A stretch of 41,402 bases of DNA. It comes from Mycobacterium sp. 1465703.0. Lineage in GTDB: Bacteria; Actinomycetota; Actinomycetes; Mycobacteriales; Mycobacteriaceae. Shown in pieces: positions 41,342 to 41,402 of this stretch. A program made the position numbers and the translations under genes. Positions within the stretch are counted from its first letter, which is position 1, and each line of letters starts with the position of its first letter. A model generated the notes under the pieces. The model was not told where the DNA came from. It saw nothing but the letters and a program-made list of their open reading frames with translations, and searched no databases. The stretch spans positions 1-41,402 of the forward strand of contig NZ_LZKU01000083.1 in NCBI RefSeq assembly GCF_001672975.1, given 5' to 3'.

Positions 41342-41402
41342 GAAAAGTGGATTCGTATCGCTACCAGCCGCAGGAATACCCTGCTCGACACAAATCGGAA
41401 CG

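Overview
The window is about 41 kb of high-GC actinobacterial DNA. Gene content and order place it in a Mycobacterium: it is the distal steroid (cholesterol) catabolic cluster that corresponds, from memory of the reference genome, to M. tuberculosis Rv3529c to Rv3570c. It is not M. tuberculosis. The PPE genes that I recall interrupting this cluster there (PPE61/62, PPE63, PPE64) are absent, as are fdxB and Rv3555c, and other genes fill some of these positions. No tRNA, rRNA, CRISPR array or insertion sequence was seen.

Layout. 1-3.5 kb: a KstR-type promoter drives a leftward Rv3531c-Rv3530c-Rv3529c operon, whose last gene (a sulfotransferase family protein) is cut by an inversion with an inverted repeat of at least 77 bp. 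3.5-6.8 kb: a small exported haemophore-like gene and hsaE-hsaG-hsaF, which degrade the 2-hydroxydienoate left after ring A/B cleavage. 6.8-9.4 kb: kstD and the hydratase chsH3, divergent from hsaE across one KstR box. 9.4-10.4 kb: a DUF559 gene flanked by palindromes. 10.4-16.4 kb: ltp2-chsH1-chsH2-fadE29-fadE28-cyp125, for initiating oxidation and final shortening of the side chain. 16.5-19 kb: fadA5, a small hypothetical gene, ddn and a broken ddn paralogue. 19-24.2 kb: two SDRs divergent from echA20-ipdA-ipdB-ipdC across a KstR2 box. 24.2-26.7 kb: a SatD-family gene and a membrane protein gene, then a second DUF559 gene with repeat flanks. 26.7-36.3 kb: fadA6, kstR2, ipdF and fadE30 to the left; fadD3, fadE31, fadE32, fadE33 and aspB to the right (rings C/D). 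36.3-41.4 kb: nat, a membrane-anchored coiled-coil gene on the opposite strand, and the hsaA-hsaD-hsaC-hsaB operon (rings A/B) with its KstR box at the right edge.

How it works together. CYP125, FadA5, ChsE1-E2, ChsH1-H2 and Ltp2 strip the side chain. KstD, HsaAB, HsaC, HsaD and HsaEGF open and degrade rings A and B. FadD3, IpdF, FadE30/33, EchA20, IpdAB, FadE31/32 and FadA6 degrade rings C and D. Four KstR-like and three KstR2-like operators match this division.

Most notable. (1) hsaC carries an in-frame 50-74 bp inversion between perfect 12-bp inverted repeats. The conserved PYGHKFV...GHVV stretch lies on the wrong strand and iron ligand His145 is lost. Inverting the segment back restores a normal HsaC, so this is either a reversible ON/OFF switch for ring cleavage, a fixed mutation or a hairpin artefact. 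(2) The sulfotransferase gene has a second, larger inversion. (3) Two paralogous DUF559 nuclease-like genes each sit in a tail-to-tail intergenic gap between matched palindromic repeats, like small mobile cassettes.
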